From Agrypnia vestita (lineage: Eukaryota > Arthropoda > Insecta > Trichoptera > Phryganeidae), in the NCBI GenBank assembly GCA_016648135.1, contig JADDOH010001576.1, positions 1 through 64,000 of the forward strand: a stretch of 64,000 nucleotides of DNA, in the 5' to 3' direction. Positions 49,901 through 58,543 of this stretch are shown here, piece by piece; within the stretch, counting starts at the first letter, position 1; each line of letters opens with the position of its first letter. Under the pieces are notes generated by a model. It was not told the origin of the DNA. It was given only the letters and a program-made list of their open reading frames with translations, and ran no database searches. The translations under genes and the position numbers were made by a program.

Positions 49901-52900
49901 AGGACTTCGTGGTTCCGATGAAATTGGGACGTGCGTCTTTAAATTTATTGAAAGCAAAATGTCACAAAATACCGAACCCACAGATATTGTGCAGTACTAA
50001 TAAACTCCTTCTAAATATTGACAAATGCCAAATTATACGCTTTCATACAATTAAAAATCCTATCATTTTTAACTACTCGATTAATGCCACTCCCTTGAAA
50101 ACCGTTACTGAAATTAATGATCTTGGCATTTTATTTGACGAGGAATTATCATTCGTAAACCATATCAATAATATAGCAAACAAGGCTATGAAAACACTTG
50201 GCTTTGTTCTGCGCTCTTGTAATTCCTTCACAAATATTCAAACGGTCAAACTCCTTTATTGTTCTCTTGTTAGAAGTCAAATCGAATACAACTCATCTAT
50301 CTGGTGTCCCTATTACAATGCTCATGTTCATACAATAGAAAGAATTCAACATAAATTTTTACGCTACATAAATTTCCGTCTCCATATCCCAATAGAAAAT
50401 CTTAACTATACAAACTTATTATATTTTACCGGTTTATTGCCACTATCGGACAGGAGAGTTTTATCCGATCTGATTTTATTATATAAAATTGTAAACTCGC
50501 ATTACCACAGCCCTGAAATTTTGTCCTTAATAATGTTCCATGTACCCAGTCGAACTACTCGAGTGCCGACGCCTTTTTACTGTGACAATACTAGAACAAA
50601 TGCTCACTACAACTCGCTAGTACCTAGAATACACAGGTTAGGTAACAATTATACAAACATAGCTGACGTGTTTGGTTCTGGCCTGTCACAGTATAGGGGC
50701 GCGATACTGAGAGCGCTTCATTCCGCCATAATGTAAATTATATACACTTTCTTTTTTTTGTTTTTCTCTCTGTTTATATTATTTTTGCAAATAACTGTTA
50801 TATACCTACATATGTAAAAGCCTATTTAGGCGTAAATGAATGAATAAATAAATAAATAAATAAATATTGTATTTTATTCTGACTCTGCTGTGGGCAAAAT
50901 AAAAATAAATATATAATAGCAGCGTATCTTTTTGCTATTCTTAAATTTGAAAATTTAAATTCAATTACACACAAGTTTTTGATAAAGGGACACACCCAGA
51001 ATGAAGGGGATTGTGTTCATTCTCTAATCGAGAAATGCATTAAACGAAGCTTGAAGTCGGGTCCGATATACGTCCCTGCCCAGTGTGTACAAATAATTAA
51101 AGATGCCAAGAAAAAGGGACAGCCCTACCAGGTCCATGAGATGTCGCACAAAGACTTCATATCCTTGAAACACCTGACCTCGTCTCTACGTGTTAGTTTA
51201 AATATAAAAATAACAGAAACACGAGTAATACAACTGAGAAAGGACAGTCCCGACATTCTGTTTTATAAAAACTCCTACCAAGAAGACAGTTTCTCCGAAA
51301 GTAAAATAGTCCGCAAACTTCTTGAACCAGAAAACATTATTGTCCCTGCCTATCAAGCTAAAATTCCTTTTAATGAGAAAAAAAAAGAAGATCTCATGAG
51401 CCTGCTGCGGCACAATCATATTCCACGACATTACGCACCATTTTTTGAAGACCTGTTCAAAAACTAAATCTTAAAATACTTTAATATCTTTATACATTTT
51501 GTCATTTCCTTACATTATTCTGATTTTAAATAATAAAATCCTTGTTATAACTCAAAATTCACAGTATTTTATTTTAAAAACCTCTTAAAGTAAAATAAAA
51601 AAGTCACAACTCAAATTTTTCAAAAGGAAATGTAATGACTTCCATACCATACAAAAGCTTGTTTCTTTCTGAATATAACCATATATTAGACTCAAAATAA
51701 TGACCAAAAGAAAAAAATAAAAAAGTGTTTTTTTTTTTCATTTTTTCGCTTTCTTGTAAAATGCACTTTTTTGAGATATGACTATATTTGCGGGAATGCG
51801 ATATGTTATGAGAAAATTAAGATTTTCATATTATAATCACTGATGGTGTAATAAATTTCGTAAGACAACTGCATTCAGTTTCTTTATGCCAGGGGCGTGC
51901 AGTGAGAACAAGGAGCGTAACTTTTTCCTAAGCATATAGTTTGAAAAATATATAGAAATACAATATTACGAAATAAGAGATATATCTTGTAATATTCCAA
52001 ACACAATAATTAACATTTTATTCAGATTTTAACATTTCATAATATTTTGCCAGATAAATATTTTTTTTCCCATATATGTTTAAATAAAAGTCACGCTTCT
52101 TGTTCTCACTGCACGCCCCTGGCGTATACTTAGTTAGCACCATTGTTAGCAAAATAACATAAGTTTATACTTACTGCATGCCACTGTCTAAAGCGGCGGT
52201 ACTCAACTTCTTTTTCTTCAGGCCACATCCATTTGTTTACTAAGTAACGCGGGCCACAACATTATACTAATATGACGAAAACAAATATAATATTGGTTGA
52301 AACCTATTTGGTTCGAGATTAGGGCGTCGCCACTCGATTAATCAAAAAATATTTTTTTAAACTTTAACAGGATGATAATAATACTTATCGCTTATTAGTA
52401 TACCAGGCAATACCAGCTCAAACACAAACAGTAGCTTACTTCCCTATATGAAATTTATTTTCATCTTATCTGTATATTCAAAATACAATAATGAAAAAAA
52501 TAACTCTCAAAACTAACTTATATCCAAGCATTTATTTTTGTTTAGCGTCTTAACAAAAACAATAGATGAATAAACACAAACAAAAACATGGTTTATGAGT
52601 ACGGATTCCAACACCTTATTATTAAAGACGTAACAAGGGACAAAATTATATAAAAGGAAAAAACGTCCAGAGTTACATAAACCACACTGTGCTGGGAAAC
52701 AGTAAAGGCACGATGCATCAAAAATATAATGCTGGTGTGTATAAAGATTTGGACATACATATTAAAAATATTGTATGAATTATTTGAATGATAAAAAAGT
52801 AAGAATAATATTTATAGATTTCAAAAAAGTATTTGACACAAAAAATATCCGAAACACGAGACTTTACTGACAGTAATGGATGAATGTGATGAATGATTAT

Positions 52901-55900
52901 ATCCTAATATTAATAGTTAAGGAGATATGCGACATCAAAGTTTGCATCTTTTTTTTCAATATTTCTGACTCAATTTTTGCAAAACGTTGGACTATCATTA
53001 CATTAACTTATATCTAATATGAAAAATTCATTCCCTTTAATACAAGTCAAACAAAATGATAAAAACCTTCCCATTCCGATTGGAATTTTTTCAGTGTTTT
53101 TATCATTTTATTAAACTTTTATTGAAATTAATGAATTTTTCGTAATCAAAATATGTTACAGTAATGATACTTCAACGTTTTGTAAAAAATAAGAAATATT
53201 GAAAAAATAATTGCAAACTTTGATATTGCACAACTCCATAACAATTGATATGAGGTCATGGTTGCTTGAACATTTTCGACTCATAATCAAGGCAGGAATC
53301 CACCTGTAAAGTATTGCGGACTAGCTTTGTTACACCCTGTATAATATATGTAATTTATAGTATATTTTTGACAGTCTAAGAAGAACTGGAGGTGGCTAAG
53401 GGCCGGATGTTTCAAGTTGAATTAAAGTAAGCATTCTCCACCAATCAGACAATCCGTTTTCGTAAAAATCTATGCTTTAATCGACCGCTTACTTTGATCG
53501 AACTTGAAACAACAAAAGTCAATTAGTCACTGTATGGCTGTACTGTGCAACCGGGGTTCGAGTCCCACTCCAGCTTTGTGTGTGTAATTTTGTTTTTTTA
53601 GCTTTGAATTCGAACAAAATTATAATATGTATTTAGATATTACTGGAACCGTAAATAACAATCAAGTGCATTTCGTGGTCTCACATTTTTGCTACATGAT
53701 TTCACTACTCCCCGCCAAAAGCTTCCAATACATGCGCTCGCTGCATGTGCGCAACTTCCATTACAATGAAAATTTTACCTCGAATGCACCAACAGAAGAT
53801 AACTTCAATAAAAATGTTTAACCCAACAAGGCAAAAACTTCCTTTAAGATAAAATATAGCTATCTTAATAAATAAATAGAGATGAAGCTATTTATATGGG
53901 AAAGTATGTATGGAAGTCTTTTTTGGAGGTTTACGACCTATCATAGGCTGGCTTAAGTGAGAAATTAAAGCCTCAGATACACATGCTTATTTAGTGGCAC
54001 GTGAGCATGCGCAGTATCGACCTTCTCTAGGCCTTGCTTATTAGTGGCATGTATGTACGCACATTGCTAGTAACGAGCATGCCACTAGCCATACAACCGC
54101 CGGTTGATTTATGAGCATGCCACTAAGTGGCATGTGTATCTGTACCTTAACACAATGTAACATTCACCACATATCTATAAAAATTTGAAAAGTTGTATAA
54201 AAGTTACATAAGTACCATATATACAACTTAACAAATTTTATAGAAATGTGGTCGATCATGGGTGGAATCGGGAAAGCCATATTGTGTAAAATGATCAATT
54301 AAATCATCCTGTGACTGGTAAACTGTGTAAATACCCAAAAAAGGCTTGCAAAATGGCTTTGTCTCTGTAAGACATCTTTAAGTTATCTTAGTTTACATTA
54401 TTACTTATTTCATATTTACTACAGTATATTTGTGTTTTCTGACCTTCTCCAATTAGGAATCCAACACCACATTTCGGATGCTCTTAAATGAGGCAACACG
54501 ACGTCTGAAAGGTTTGGCTGGTCGATTGGGCAACAGTGTAGAGCGTGCTCGTCCTTACCACGAAGCAGCCAGCGTGGCTGCCAGTGCACGTGTCGCCTGT
54601 CAGAGAGCGGCCGTGAGCTATCAACGGGCCAATGGTTGGTTCCCCGTTCATTTAATAACTAATAGAATTATGTCAAATGTTTGTCATTTTTATTTATTCT
54701 TTCAAAAGGCTTATTGATGATCGATTCAGATCATTTTCTGGCTTTTTTACATTTTTCTTTAATACAACCAACCTTAGAAATTATTGTCTTCAAATTTCAG
54801 AAATGTGGGTCACAAAATGTTGCAACTTAAACGAGGTCTAACTAGTTATTAATTATGTTTCTTCCATCCAACCATCAACACGTTATCTACAATGGTTTCA
54901 TAAGAGTGCAAGAACATTTTTAAAAAATTGGAAAAATCCATAAACGTTTAGATATCGCACAATCTGAGCGAGAAAAACAAGGCCGTGAGTGTACGGACTT
55001 GCTACAATGTGATTGAACTGAAAGAAAAATCGTCATTTCTCAGATCTCTGATAACCGGGGATGAGCAGTGGGCTAACTCGCAAAAAACAATGGTTCTCAA
55101 AAGCACAGACGCCGACACCGAAATCGAATCTTACAAAGCACAAGGTCCTTTTGTCGGTGTGGTGGAATTTCAAAGGCATTATCCATTACAAACTTGCTTC
55201 CGTATGGCCACACCTTAACAGTCGAGATTTACTGCAGCCATCTGAATGAAGCAATAAAACTAAAAACCCTCGATCTCTAATAATAATATAAACAAACAAA
55301 AATTTCAACTCGACAACACCAGACCGCGTACAGCAAAAATTACCCGTGATAGATTAACACATTCACTGCGACATATAGAACAGCACAACTGGTGGTGTGC
55401 TGCAAAGTGAGGGATTTTCAAAATGTTACCAAATCACCAAAAATGAAAAATACCTCATTATTACACCTTATCTTTATTATTGACAACCCTCTCTACCGAT
55501 TACATTGAGCGAGGATGCCATAGAAGCAAGATGTGTAGCGTAATACAGCGGAAATGTTACTGTGCCATCCGCGGTAATGATGAGTTTACATTTGCCATTC
55601 ATACATTGCACATCTCATGATTGAAAAATGAAAAAAGTTATTTTTTGCAAAAAATCGAAAAAAAATTAATGAAGAACTCGGGTGTGGGGTGGAATTTTTT
55701 TTCGTATCCGAGAGGAACTTTGAGGGCAAAATAAATACATTATATTTTATAATGCTGTTTCTAAATATAATAACATTATTATATTTGGTGGATAAACAAA
55801 TACGTAAGAGTAAAAATAGTGAAGAATTGTCAATAAAAATATGTGAATAAAATAAGGCTAGTTACAAATCTTTCCTGGTTTTGTGTATGAATTTTCTTGA

Positions 55901-58440
55901 AAAGAATTACCCATAATCAGTGAACATTTTATAATTCTATTTTTAAAAATACATAAACAAAGGATTATTATATTTTCTGGATTTACTAATTGCAAACAGT
56001 GAAAAGGGGTAGGTTTCAGGTAGTATTGCCAATAAAATTATACAAATAAATTCGAGGCTGATGGCAAAAATTTCTGCAAGTGTTTGAAATTCCTAGAAAA
56101 GAACTACCGACAAATTGTCTTTGTACATTTTATAACGCTATTTATAAATGTACACAAACATAGGATTATTACATTTGCTAGATTTACCAATTGATAACAG
56201 TGAATACTAAAAGGGGTCGGTTTCAGGTAGCATTGTCAATAAAATTATACAAATAAAGTGGCTACTGGTAAAACTTCCCGCAGGTGTTTGAAATTCCTCG
56301 AAAAGAATTACCAACAGATTATCTTCTAATTCGTTTTGGTCATAACTAAAAACCTAATTAACAGGTAGGTACATTGATTCAAAAACAAATATTTGGTGAT
56401 AAGAATTTTATATTTATTAGAAACAACAAAATTTTAGTACTTATTATTGATAATAATTTATAATACATATTATTGATAATATGTATTATAAATTATTTGT
56501 ATCATGATACATTCTAAAGCACGGTTCTAAACAAAAACCGGGACATTTCAGGGCATTCCTTGCAACAAAAAATGGACTTTTTCGGCAGGTCTTCCCAGCA
56601 ATATTTACACTTTCGTCTTTTTGTTTTTCCTTTGTCGTTTTTTTCACACATCGCTGGAAGATGTCTTACATATTATGTCGCCGAGGCATGTACGAACGTG
56701 GAGCAAGCGTACAAGATCGCGGAGGACCAAGTAAATTGTCTGACTTCCAGTCTGAAGTCATACAAATTTTAATTCTCTTCGCTTTGGGAATTGAATAGGT
56801 AATATGCGTTCAGAAGCATTGACTAAAATATATGAATCCCTATTTTCTTATACCACCTCAATATCTTTCGTCGGCATGGATAATAGGCCAACATCCGATG
56901 GTAGTAATCCACGCCATATATTATGATATATGATTCTCACTCCGTGAAAATTTCTTATTCATATTCAGAATCGAAATTACTGTCCATCGAGGTTTCTTCA
57001 ATGCTGTCGTCCAGTCTCAGTCTTTTAGAAGATGATGTATGGTACATTTTTTTTTATTATTTTATTTAATTCGATAAATTTAAAATAAAATTTCAAAATT
57101 TAGAATGATTCAAAAACAAAAACATACATAAAAATATGTATCAGTAAATAGTTTATATAACAAGTAAACACATTAAAAATATTATAAATTCACTTTTTCC
57201 TAATAAATGGAATAATAATAAATGTACGCACAAAAAATTAATGTCGCCCCTGATATATTCTACATACATACTTGAAAATATATTTTTTGAATAGATATTT
57301 ATTAGAAGAATACTTGTTAAAGTTTTAATCTATATAAGATTAGTTAGCTATAACTAGTGTAATACAATAGCGTTTATAGAAAAATAAATTATTCATGCTT
57401 TACATACATGAATACAAGTTAATTTTCTTACTCACTCTTTATAACGAAAACTCCCTGTAACTAAAAAATTGCTCGGTCCCTTGGATTTCGTTATAGAGAG
57501 TGACGACTGTATATATATATATAACCTAAAAAACATTTATTTTTTTATAGGCTCAGCTAGGTGTGACCCCTTAATGCCAGAATTATAATACATATTAGAG
57601 ACCGAAAGGATTAAACCAGTTCTTCTTAGAACATTATATGTACAATGTGCTGTTTTTCAGAGATCCATGCGGCTGCCAAGGAGACGGTGGCACTGGCTGA
57701 GCAGCGTTTTAAGAGCAAACAGCATGAATGGCAGTTCGATAACGCCTGGCAGGAAATGCTCAATCATGCTACTATTAAGGTGAAATGTTATTCAATATAC
57801 CAGCTTTATTGGATTGCTCACGCTTCAATGTGATCGGTTATCAGTGAATTAAGGGGGAATATCTACCTACAAAGCGCAAAAAAAAGCAATTTTTGTGAAT
57901 TTTTTTAAGAATATGATAAAAAAAATTACAAAAAAATATTCAACATTGGCGGAAAATTCTTAGGTTCTGTTGACTGCCAAAAAAAAAAGCTCCTTCGCGG
58001 TGACCACTTTCATCAGAATAAAAAAAAAACAAAAAGATTATCAAAATTGACACTATAATTTAGTAGTAGTACTTTGACGTAGGTGTTTTTGAAAATATAG
58101 ATTTTTGATAAAACGGCAGGCGTTTGAATTTAAAATAGCATTTTTTAGGGGAAAATTTGTGTTTATTATGCAGATAAAAAGTCACCTAAAAAAAAATCAT
58201 ATGACAAAGACTAGATAATTATGTATAGAATAGCTTGAAATTTTCACCAGACATTCTTAAGACCTCAAGCTTTTAAGAAAATTTAAAAATCGATTTTTTC
58301 GAAATGTCTAGGTAGGAACTCCCCCTTAAGTAAAACTTAACTGTTAATGTTTCCAGGTTATGGATGCGGAGAATCAAAAAGCAGAAAGTGGACGAGAACA
58401 TCAGAAGAGGGCACGACTTTTCAATGTTGCTGAAACTAAG
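28872..58440 (+). CDS. pcs: SH3BP5/parcas, Rab11 GEF family (first five coding exons, 3' end not seen)
   Basis: Five exons join in phase to 170 codons: 28872-28937, 46074-46136, 54457-54634, 57661-57779 and 58357-58440, all with GT/AG. The product matches the N-terminal coiled coil of SH3BP5, including DSELDPRIQLELEKLNTATS, TFRMLLNEATRRLKGLAGRL, ERARPYHEAASVA, EIHAAAKETVALAEQRFKSK, EWQFDNAWQEMLNHAT and KVMDAENQKAESG. SH3BP5 proteins are coiled-coil guanine-exchange factors for Rab11 on recycling endosomes (REI-1 in worm, parcas in fly). The remaining part (rest of the coiled coil and tail) is not in the window after 58440, although DEK-like exons appear on the same strand at 63.6 kb. Introns are 17.1, 8.3, 3.0 and 0.6 kb; intron 1 holds FCHo, the others transposons. 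Confidence 0.92.
29025..31745 (+). CDS. FCHo: FCHo (F-BAR/mu-homology endocytic protein), intronless, nested in SH3BP5 intron 1
   Basis: One uninterrupted 906-codon frame, the usual family size (human FCHO1 889, FCHO2 810). Domains: F-BAR at about 1-265 (YDVLYQNMKYGLNASKEFSD, GTFAPMW near 65, EKYTIVKQEFEKKM, KFxDVEE-like helix); a Ser-rich linker with an alanine run near 360, a lysine-rich patch (KPKLKKSKKKKEE near 395-407) and the conserved VDEDGYCIRPKDEKGSIYS near 438; then the C-terminal mu-homology domain from about 635 (IPLAVAFHEIIHSYFRG to the end). FCHo proteins bend membrane and recruit adaptors and Eps15/intersectin at the start of clathrin-coated pits. The ATG has an AAAA Kozak-like context. 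FCHo genes usually have many introns, so a single exon implies a retrogene or intron loss. All domains look intact, which suggests selection. It lies 87 bases after the SH3BP5 exon 1 donor and has no obvious promoter of its own. Confidence 0.95.
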   Translation: MSVNFNDYFAGEHNGYDVLYQNMKYGLNASKEFSDFLRERSNIEESNSKFLTKLAKQANGSCMQGTFAPMWAVLRSSAEKLSTLHQHMFQKVSELVKDVSRYADDLHKKHKAVKDSESSTLEVALIIQSTKQALQKAKDLYTAKSAELEKLRKENASSKDIEKAELKLKKSHDDYTYIIEKYTIVKQEFEKKMSLTCKHFQDVEEAHLKQMKQFVSTYIELIQNNHDLVGQVHIDFKHQCLEMTVEKLLEQFVLEKYNSMEKPSLIDISAQLPKPVSANNSISESDQIAAVTNGEKHKNTSTLMKLSKKEPSFASKTSRRTTSLLNLFTPNTQSKDESSRSIDGATPCSAPSSPSGAQAAAAASQQPTDKADDSQMGRNPLRESKWFLRSRRTKPKLKKSKKKKEEAGENTATIEDKSDLEEKEEEVLSKDMESIQSPEVDEDGYCIRPKDEKGSIYSTSDSDSEDEREQKIHVEIKPLSNGAAPMSASVDELLATVENLSLFPAGTARRGSNANLAKPSSDLLGLNFFQSPTGSNPSSPLGNAGNPYAPLQGSHGALLESPTPVSSADVGDLFSEVGDISQSAPERKVVTPSASSIAIPRPPSRRSDAGEFRAAGVTGSSRGPSPLTIGMADTIPLAVAFHEIIHSYFRGTDESKCQVKMSGDLMLSFPTGIVGVLANNPNPAKLCFRLRNTLRLDNITPNKQLIAINIAHSTKDSTVLEFNMPALTSLLRRQSEKNPGASYFNVDILKYQVKPKIGAASCPFQLVAYWKCESSHTDLKIDYKYNLHAMSSPSPLLNLSVSVPVHGGIQKVTSMPTCQLAGAGEAAGLVWRFTELSQHSDNHGVGSLRARAELAAGPSGRTTITSQFNCEGATLSGIEFELIGSGYRLSLVKRRFVSGKYICDGE
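31746..32906 (+). other. FCHo 3' UTR candidate and AT-rich intron DNA
   Basis: I see no exon. No AATAAA occurs between the stop codon and the transposon nest at 32.9 kb. ATTAAA at 32850-32855 is the only polyadenylation-like hexamer I noticed, which would give a 3' UTR of about 1.1 kb. Confidence 0.35.
33197..35137 (-). pseudogene. LINE RT/ORF2 remnant, second copy of the 4.8-kb family
   Basis: Reading the minus strand: KISTAEWENYFENLFGSANQ (35.06 kb), PRIDEIPNELIKYGTKVAIK (34.86), NEWRLNITIPIFKKGTKTNP (34.75), LTKAFDRLL-like RT block A (34.2), and the ORF end KVKIYKTCVRPIVTYGIETR with GKPHKRWRDSW (33.2-33.6). Several frameshifts. A short palindromic insertion at about 34868-34893 (GAACATAAAATAATAATGTTC) and a LINE tail at 34285-34640 interrupt it. 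Confidence 0.85.
34285..34640 (-). mobile_element. LINE 3' tail with (TTGAAA)n end
   Basis: The minus strand reads PIYRTNLPMVMPVGRATAML, then FRSGILLHL, the C-terminal signature of jockey/CR1-type LINE proteins. It ends in five TTGAAA-like repeats (plus strand CAATTT, 34287-34315), the usual microsatellite tail. Inserted in the LINE remnant. Confidence 0.7.
36983..37296. repeat. 108-bp tandem repeat, about 2.8 copies
   Basis: ACACATACATATATGTTAAAG begins units at 36983, 37091 and 37199. Units are nearly identical (one or two differences), which indicates a recent duplication. No coding frame. Confidence 0.9.
37297..39648. other. AT-rich SH3BP5 intron 1 DNA, nothing recognised
   Basis: Very AT-rich (TTAA, AATATT); no exon, SINE, hairpin or TIR that I can name. 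Confidence 0.45.
39991..40035 (-). ncRNA. Hammerhead-like motif (left arm)
   Basis: Reverse complement of the motif at 40357-40400 with the same core, stem II and ACCGGU palindrome. Confidence 0.42.
40357..40400 (+). ncRNA. Hammerhead-like motif (right arm)
   Basis: ACC-CUGAUGA, an extra A, stem II AGAACAUUGUUUCC (weak: GAA/UUU-C pairs), GAAA, CCGGUU-GCU. ACCGGU is palindromic. Stem I has G-C and A-U pairs around a C/C mismatch. Confidence 0.42.
41155..41305 (+). mobile_element. tRNA-derived SINE remnant
   Basis: A-box-like TGGTGTAGTGATAAAAACGC (from 41160) and B box GGTTCAATTCTC (from 41205), followed by a non-tRNA body ending AAATGAAATAAAGG. Weaker than the 11.3-kb SINE and of a different sequence. 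Confidence 0.55.
42105..42290 (-). mobile_element. Penelope-like element 3'-end remnant
   Basis: Reverse complement of the 3' terminal region of the 25.2-kb Penelope copy: AATACTTAACCA, ACACCAACACTCACAATAA, CATCAGCCCTGATGATGGAC, ACGTCGGCCAGAAAGGTCG, CCCCAGAAGACCCAAACCA all occur in order. Only the terminal, ribozyme-bearing part is present. Confidence 0.85.
42157..42203 (-). ncRNA. Hammerhead ribozyme motif (best copy)
   Basis: Minus strand: AUCAGCC-CUGAUGA-U, stem II GGACCCC-GCAAU-GGGAUCC (six pairs and one C/A mismatch), GAAA, CGUC-GGCC. Core CUGAUGA and GAAA are canonical, GUC is the preferred cleavage triplet, stem I is GCC/GGC. Helix III can only be ACGU with itself, so cleavage would need a dimer or tandem copy. 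Confidence 0.6.
43460..43570. mobile_element. Pogo-type element end
   Basis: TA-CAGTGGAACTTCTCATAACGA and the following AACACTCGTTAAGTGAAACAAA are typical of the pogo/Tigger TIR family. The matching right end was not located. Confidence 0.5.
44176..44984. mobile_element. hAT-type non-autonomous element with 8-bp target duplication
   Basis: GAGGGATGTTATGG at the left and CCATAACATTCCTG at the right form the TIRs, flanked by the direct repeat CTTTTGAT (44168-44175 and 44985-44992), the 8-bp duplication of hAT insertions. Subterminal GGATACGG/GGTTACGG repeats are typical. There is no transposase frame; a hammerhead-bearing insert lies inside (about 44500-44600). Confidence 0.85.
44546..44591 (-). 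ncRNA. Hammerhead-like motif inside hAT element
   Basis: Minus strand: ACC-CUGAUGA, extra A, stem II GGAA-CGUCGU-UUCC, GAAA, CCGGUU-GGU. Stem I ACC/GGU pairs fully, stem II has four pairs, and ACCGGU is a 6-nt palindrome. Together with the 42.2-kb copy this is the best preserved example. Confidence 0.55.
44993..46073. other. SH3BP5 intron 1, distal part
   Basis: No exon, RNA gene or named repeat seen up to the TTTCAG acceptor of exon 2. Confidence 0.45.
46074..46136 (+). CDS. pcs: SH3BP5 exon 2
   Basis: 63-nt exon, TTTCAG acceptor and GTGAGT donor, encoding LELEKLNTATSEINKLELEL and D. It aligns to the SH3BP5 segment with ELExLN...IN..E.EL. Confidence 0.9.
47051..47595 (+). other. Three small in-phase exons of the transposase gene
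   Basis: Exon a: ATG at 47051 right after TTTTCAG, 105 nt plus one base, donor GTATTT. Exon b: 47268-47363 (VSNAEEQKENISEERAK...), donor GTTAAA. Exon c: 47464-47595 (MTFGETIDYYSKSRI...), donor GTAAAT. Each joins after one base of a codon. Such exon-intron structure in a repeated DNA transposon supports a real gene and not a retrocopy. Confidence 0.6.
48375..49137. mobile_element. PIF/Harbinger-type deletion derivative inside the transposase gene
   Basis: TIR AGCCATGTATTCACTAGGGG at the left is exactly inverted at the right (26 bp including GACAAAT), flanked by TTA at 48372-48374 and 49138-49140, the Harbinger target duplication. Inside, 48677-48880 reads SPYEVMMIAAYLFMLMSLSK, KRRKKRRMRNYLLQRERRTD, CDLRSIQLDEFENDFV, like the basic start of a Harbinger transposase. 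A pogo-like end (AATTAACGAGGGTTTACTG-TA) at about 48610-48631 marks an additional nested insert. Confidence 0.8.
49585..49735 (+). repeat. 75-bp tandem duplication in the transposase gene
   Basis: The segment starting CTTGAAGAAAAATTTGTTAG at 49585 is repeated at 49660, with essentially one base difference (AATTATCCC/AACTATCCC). The length is a multiple of three, but the copies also carry a frame change that puts TGA after KKKRRIN. Confidence 0.9.
49991..50863 (+). mobile_element. 5'-truncated LINE with target duplication
   Basis: An open RT C-terminal frame (NIDKCQIIRFHTIKNP, INDLGILFDEELSFVNHINN, EYNSSIWCPYYNAH, then RHIPIENL-like and VFGSGLSQYRG ends) stops at 50736. The 3' UTR ends in (AAAT)n. 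ATATTGT occurs at both borders (49984-49990 and 50864-50870). Its frame is uninterrupted for about 240 codons, so it is the youngest insertion here. It splits the second catalytic block of the transposase gene. Confidence 0.88.
51889..52122. mobile_element. MITE, second copy of the 13.6-kb family
   Basis: CCAGGGGCGTGCAGTGAGAAC at the left is inverted at the right end (GTTCTCACTGCACGCCCCTGG), with an AGGAGCGT/ACGCTTCT extension. About 234 bp and AT-rich inside. Confidence 0.85.
52123..53973. other. Repeat-rich intron DNA
   Basis: A very short RT-like piece (IIFIDFKKVFDTKN at about 52803-52850), an ACACCCTGTATA element end at about 53332, and dispersed sequence shared with 39.7-40.6 and 62.6 kb (AATGAATTTTTCGTAATC, CAACGTTTTGTAAAAAATAA). 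A B-box-like GGTTCGAGTCCC occurs at 53557-53568 but no A box. No host exon. Confidence 0.45.
53974..54142. mobile_element. MITE with CAGATACACATGC inverted ends
   Basis: CAGATACACATGC...TTAGTGGCA at the left is inverted at the right (TGCCACTAAGTGGCATGTGTATCTG). About 169 bp; internal TGCCACTA repeats. Confidence 0.75.
54457..54634 (+). CDS. pcs: SH3BP5 exon 3
   Basis: 178-nt exon after TTAG: ESNTTFRMLLNEATRRLKGL, the RARPYHEA block and CQRAAVSYQRAN. The phase-1 donor GTTGGT splits the glutamate codon that continues as EIHAAAKE in exon 4. Confidence 0.92.
54960..55350 (+). pseudogene. Mariner transposase remnant
   Basis: SSFLRSLITGDEQWANSQKT matches the mariner 'FL.R.ITGDEKW' block (first catalytic aspartate). 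In a shifted frame QWFSKAQTPTPKSNLTKHK, VLLSVWWNFKGIIHYKLASV and WPHLNS follow, the 'KVLLCVWWDWKGIIYYELL' block. Frameshifts and stops; the second catalytic block is not visible before the next element begins at 55355. Confidence 0.85.
55355..57060 (-). mobile_element. piggyBac-like internal-deletion derivative
   Basis: TTAA followed by CACATTCACTGCGAC at about 55355 resembles a piggyBac end. On minus, a short N-terminal frame (MYHTSSSKRLRLDDSIEETS, DSNFDSEYE, 57045-56952) and a C-terminal Cys-rich tail (KRRKCKYCWEDLPKKS, CCKECPE, about 56640-56540) are present, as in piggyBac proteins (acidic N-terminus, cysteine-rich C-terminus). The catalytic middle is missing. The other end was not located. 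Confidence 0.5.
55831..56340. repeat. About 200-bp diverged tandem repeat, 2.5 copies
   Basis: CAATAAAA units begin at 55831, 56030 and 56237; GAAAAGAATTACC and AGGGGTNGGTTTCAGGTAG recur with that spacing. It lies in the presumed 3' part of the piggyBac-like element. Confidence 0.75.
57661..57779 (+). CDS. pcs: SH3BP5 exon 4
   Basis: 119-nt exon after TTTTTCAG: IHAAAKETVALAEQRFKSKQ, EWQFDNAWQEMLNHATIK. This is the most conserved part of SH3BP5 family proteins; donor GTGAAA. Confidence 0.94.
57849..58329. mobile_element. MITE filling SH3BP5 intron 4
   Basis: TTAAGGGGGAATATCTACCTA at the left is inverted at the right as TAGGTAGGAACTCCCCCTTAA. It makes up 481 of the 577 bases of intron 4; its right end is 27 bases before the exon 5 start. 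Confidence 0.85.
58357..58440 (+). CDS. pcs: SH3BP5 exon 5
   Basis: 84-nt exon after TTCCAG: VMDAENQKAESGREHQKRAR and LFNVAETK, donor GTACTT. The coiled coil must continue in a further exon that I cannot find before the window ends. Confidence 0.9.
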
Positions 58441-58543
58441 GTACTTAAATATTTTCTAACTGATTAAGTTGTTATATTTGTTATACTCATGATAAAAGTA
58501 CATAATTAGCAAGAATAGCTACTGCTTCATTATGGATACAGTA

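Larger units (their letters stand above)
47051..51467 (+). pseudogene. Multi-exon DDE-type transposase gene of a widespread insect family, broken
   Basis: 5' exons 47051-47156, 47268-47363 and 47464-47595 and the start of a long exon at 47729 join in phase (GT/AG) into an acidic, Ser-rich N-terminus. The long exon then encodes a Cys-rich block (CKENCRLKCSTKF), WKLADINRQRDFIDKC, GKHENHKRVPESI, SIPRIESHYLQAQSKREFID, FVPKKDRCELC, ATYDLQATLPLSRGD, then SD/CCGQNKN, FLIKGHTQNEGDCVHSLIEK, SGPIYVP and YQVHEMSHKDF. I recognise this as a repetitive protein family common in insect genomes. The ATYDLQ, YSD..CCGQ and THQxEGD-type blocks look like the D, D and E of an RNase-H-fold transposase; the superfamily name is uncertain. 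Broken by a frameshift near 47960, a Harbinger insertion at 48375, a small indel near 49165, frame changes around 49435-49500, a 75-bp duplication with frame loss, and a LINE at 49991. Confidence 0.75.

Noticed and set aside
53557..53568. tRNA gene suggested by GGTTCGAGTCCC
   Set aside because: No A box or acceptor stem is found at the right distance; at most a SINE remnant.
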